DNA of 5,664 nt, from positions 1 through 5,664 of the forward strand of contig JALWNR010000219.1 of the NCBI GenBank assembly GCA_027083715.1, given 5' to 3'. The notes under the pieces are model-generated. The model saw only the letters and a program-made list of their open reading frames with translations. It searched no databases and had not been told where the DNA came from. A program made the position numbers and the translations under genes. The stretch is from Bacteroidales bacterium. Lineage in GTDB: Bacteria > Bacteroidota > Bacteroidia > Bacteroidales > NBLH01. Shown piece by piece: positions 3,450 through 5,664 of the stretch (its first letter is position 1; the number at the start of each line of letters is the position of its first letter).

Positions 3450-5664
3450 ATGAGTACGCAAAATGTTCGTTTACCTAAGTTTTACAGGATAATTCACTAC
3501 CTGCCTTTGATAGTATTTATCCTAAGTATTTCCAATATTCATGCACAAGCAATTGTTGATTACGAAAAAATGCTTGCCGTTGAAAAATACGACCAGTCCG
3601 GCGATGCTTTTGTTATTCAATTATTTTCTGTAAACGGCAGAGGTTCTGATACTGATCAGGACGATTCATGGAGTAATGATGATTCACCGCATTTAATGAA
3701 AATAAATGGTTCAACTGTTGCTAAATTAGTTTATGCTGTTGATGGCAGTGCTAACGGATATTTTGATGATGCAAACAGTTGGGTATGTTCAGGTGGTTCT
3801 ATTACGCAAATTGATGCAAATCATGTTTTGCAAATCAGTATTCCATCTTCCTATTTTGTTTCAGGCTCAAATACCATTACTTTTGAAGGAGTTTGGAAAG
3901 AGCGAATTCCGAGCGAGAATGATGTTTTTACCTTTAAATATTTAACAACTACGGTAAATTTCCCAAAACCGGAACCGGCGGTTAATGTACAGGCAAGTAC
4001 CGATGAATATGGGCATATCCATCTGTCTTGGAGTTCATCGGGCAGCAACTTTGACCGTACTGTTGTAACCAAACACAATGGAGGAACTAATACACAGGCA
4101 ATTTTAACATCCAATCCTACTACTTGGGTTGATAATGCAGCCTATTCTGATGCAGCCACTTATGAAGTACAATTTGTATATGATTGGAATGACGAGTTAA
4201 CCGGAAATACCAATGTACCGCTTTGGAGTCCGGGAGTAAGTATAACACCACCCTTACCACCTAGACCTTCTACACCCACCAATTTTCAGGCAACAACCGA
4301 CCGTTGCGATGGCATTATCCGTTTAACCTGGGATTACAGCAATCCCAATGTAACTGACCCTACATTCTTTATTCAGCGTTCGGATGGACAAACCCATTAC
4401 TTAACCAGCGACAAACATTCTTTTGAAGATAATATCGGTAGCGATTTTACAAGCTACAATTATGAAATCAGAGCCATAGCACAACATAATTATCCGGTTA
4501 CTTCAAACAGTGGGACAGCCAGTGTAACGGGAAGTACCGAAGGTATTCCTTCTGCACCTTATAACTTTACAGCGCAAATTCAAACAACAACTTCGGCAAT
4601 AAGTTTGGATTGGAATGCCGGAGCATACGGACAAGACCAATATTTTATCAGTAAGATTACTGCTGATAATTCCATTAAAATTGATGACATTCCCGATGGA
4701 CAAACCGATTATGTTGACAACAATGTATCGGCTTGTGTTACTTACGATTATCAGATATATGCGGCTAATCATTGTAAACAAAACGGCGTACCCAGTGCGA
4801 ATAATGTATCAATACGTATCAATCCCGATTTATCAAATACTTTTGCAAGTGATAAAAGAGTGGTATGCTCCAAAGGATATTATCCCGATAAAATTGTTTT
4901 AAACTGGCAATATAACAACAATGCCATTATTGAACGGATAAAAATTTACCGTAAAGAATACGGTTCAACTGCTGCACCCGATTTAGTAGCCACTATTGAC
5001 CCCACAACCACTTACGAAGATTACAGTGCCGAACCGGGAATTTATTATGAATATACCGTTGTAGGCGAATTAGGTTGCGAAAACGATATTTTGGCATCCA
5101 CTCAAAATCAGTACTCAAAAGATGTGGGTTTCAGGGTTTTGTATGGTACAGTTAGCGGAAATGTAAGCTACAAAGGCGGAAATAGTGTGGAAGGCGTACA
5201 AATTATTGCCGAAACAGAAGATAGTTTTAACAATTCCGGTGTACAATTTACTGCCGACAATAGCAATATACGCATACCCAATTCCACCGGTGATTTTGAT
5301 TTCTCAAACGAGTTTACTTTTCAGGCTTGGATTAGACCTACGGCAAATGATAACCGCATTGTTTTCAGCAAAGGAAGTCAATATACATTAAGACATAGCC
5401 AAAACCGCCTGGAATTTAAAGCCGGAGGACAGACACTGGCTTTGGATTTTCCCGAAAAACAAGATACTTTCTTTTGTGTAAATGCCGTTCGCGATGCCGA
5501 TTCGTTATATCTCAGCATTTTATACGATGAACTTACTGTTTATGATACTTCGGCTATTTTTACCGGTACTACGCCTTCAAATACCAACGATATTTATATT
5601 GGAGCAACTACTCAAAGTTTTTTGGGTTATATCGAAGATATAAGAATCTGGAACAAAGCCCTTA
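3450..5664 (+). CDS. Large secreted multi-domain protein with FN3-like repeats and a LamG domain, 3'-truncated
   Basis: The frame is open from the ATG at 3450 to the window edge, giving 738 residues so far. The N terminus is a signal peptide: basic residues R7, K10 and R13, a hydrophobic core at about 14-30, and cleavage near NIHA-QA (32-34). Mature residues 35-172 form an unrecognised beta-rich domain with acidic DTDQDD and NDDS runs. Four FN3-like domains follow at roughly 175-268, 273-363, 366-463 and 464-563, each with a strand-B Trp (LSW, LTWDY, LDWNA, LNWQY) and a late Tyr-rich strand. A linker starting YGTVSGNVSYKG (565 on) resembles a carboxypeptidase-regulatory-like or CNA-B-like strand. 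A LamG/concanavalin-like domain starts at about 598 (FTFQAWIRP, IYIGA) and reaches its typical end motif GYIEDIRIWNKAL as the window stops. Export and a surface or matrix role are inferred. A T9SS sorting domain may lie beyond the edge but is not seen. No catalytic motif is visible. The short frames on both strands within this span are shadows. Confidence 0.88.
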   Translation, partial: MSTQNVRLPKFYRIIHYLPLIVFILSISNIHAQAIVDYEKMLAVEKYDQSGDAFVIQLFSVNGRGSDTDQDDSWSNDDSPHLMKINGSTVAKLVYAVDGSANGYFDDANSWVCSGGSITQIDANHVLQISIPSSYFVSGSNTITFEGVWKERIPSENDVFTFKYLTTTVNFPKPEPAVNVQASTDEYGHIHLSWSSSGSNFDRTVVTKHNGGTNTQAILTSNPTTWVDNAAYSDAATYEVQFVYDWNDELTGNTNVPLWSPGVSITPPLPPRPSTPTNFQATTDRCDGIIRLTWDYSNPNVTDPTFFIQRSDGQTHYLTSDKHSFEDNIGSDFTSYNYEIRAIAQHNYPVTSNSGTASVTGSTEGIPSAPYNFTAQIQTTTSAISLDWNAGAYGQDQYFISKITADNSIKIDDIPDGQTDYVDNNVSACVTYDYQIYAANHCKQNGVPSANNVSIRINPDLSNTFASDKRVVCSKGYYPDKIVLNWQYNNNAIIERIKIYRKEYGSTAAPDLVATIDPTTTYEDYSAEPGIYYEYTVVGELGCENDILASTQNQYSKDVGFRVLYGTVSGNVSYKGGNSVEGVQIIAETEDSFNNSGVQFTADNSNIRIPNSTGDFDFSNEFTFQAWIRPTANDNRIVFSKGSQYTLRHSQNRLEFKAGGQTLALDFPEKQDTFFCVNAVRDADSLYLSILYDELTVYDTSAIFTGTTPSNTNDIYIGATTQSFLGYIEDIRIWNKAL

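Noticed and set aside
3733..5391. Several short open frames on both strands (3733-3945, 3851-4114, 4503-4781, 4615-4902, 5185-5391)
   Set aside because: All lie inside the continuous frame of the secreted protein, which has a signal peptide and recognisable domains. They are shadows.

Overview
The window is AT-rich and looks like the chromosome of a member of the Bacteroidota, probably an environmental or uncultured one. The evidence is a TPR-type sensor histidine kinase with its response regulator, a response-regulator output domain of the LuxR-like type common in that phylum, promoter -7 elements of the form TAnnTTTG, A-rich rather than Shine-Dalgarno leaders, and a long secreted FN3/LamG protein. 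I could run no database search, so family names rest on motifs read by eye.

Layout. (1) Positions 1-2053 hold a two-gene signalling operon: the C-terminal 409 residues of a membrane histidine kinase (its start lies before the window) and, overlapping it by 8 bases, a response regulator with an N-terminal receiver and a C-terminal helix-turn-helix. A weak terminator-like hairpin follows. (2) Positions 2054 to about 3130 contain no intact gene. This is a repeat island with five layers: an array of short hairpins capped by C(GNA)G triloops; a 99-bp unit present twice (96/99 identical); two opposed hairpin cassettes built on GCACC-AAA-GGTGC stems, which contain a perfect 21-bp inverted repeat; a roughly 110-bp diverged direct repeat whose minus strand reads like the promoter and first codons of an IS1634-like transposase; and a possible pair of terminal inverted repeats around one of those remnants. 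(3) Positions 3137-3289 form the control region of a second transcription unit. It has four copies of a TTGTTTAC(C/T)T motif spaced 11, 21 and 11 bp, then a TAATTTTG -7 element. (4) From 3290 a 51-residue lysine-rich coiled-coil protein is followed after 4 bases by a large exported protein. That protein has a signal peptide, an unrecognised beta-rich domain, four FN3-like domains, a short linker and a LamG domain, and it runs off the right edge.

How they fit together. The kinase and regulator form one phosphorelay. Nothing in the sequence proves that the regulator controls the small-protein/secreted-protein unit. The phased repeats upstream of that unit are a plausible binding platform for some regulator, and the cognate regulator about 1.1 kb away is one candidate. 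The repeat island separates the two units and appears to have been built by several independent insertions of different ages.
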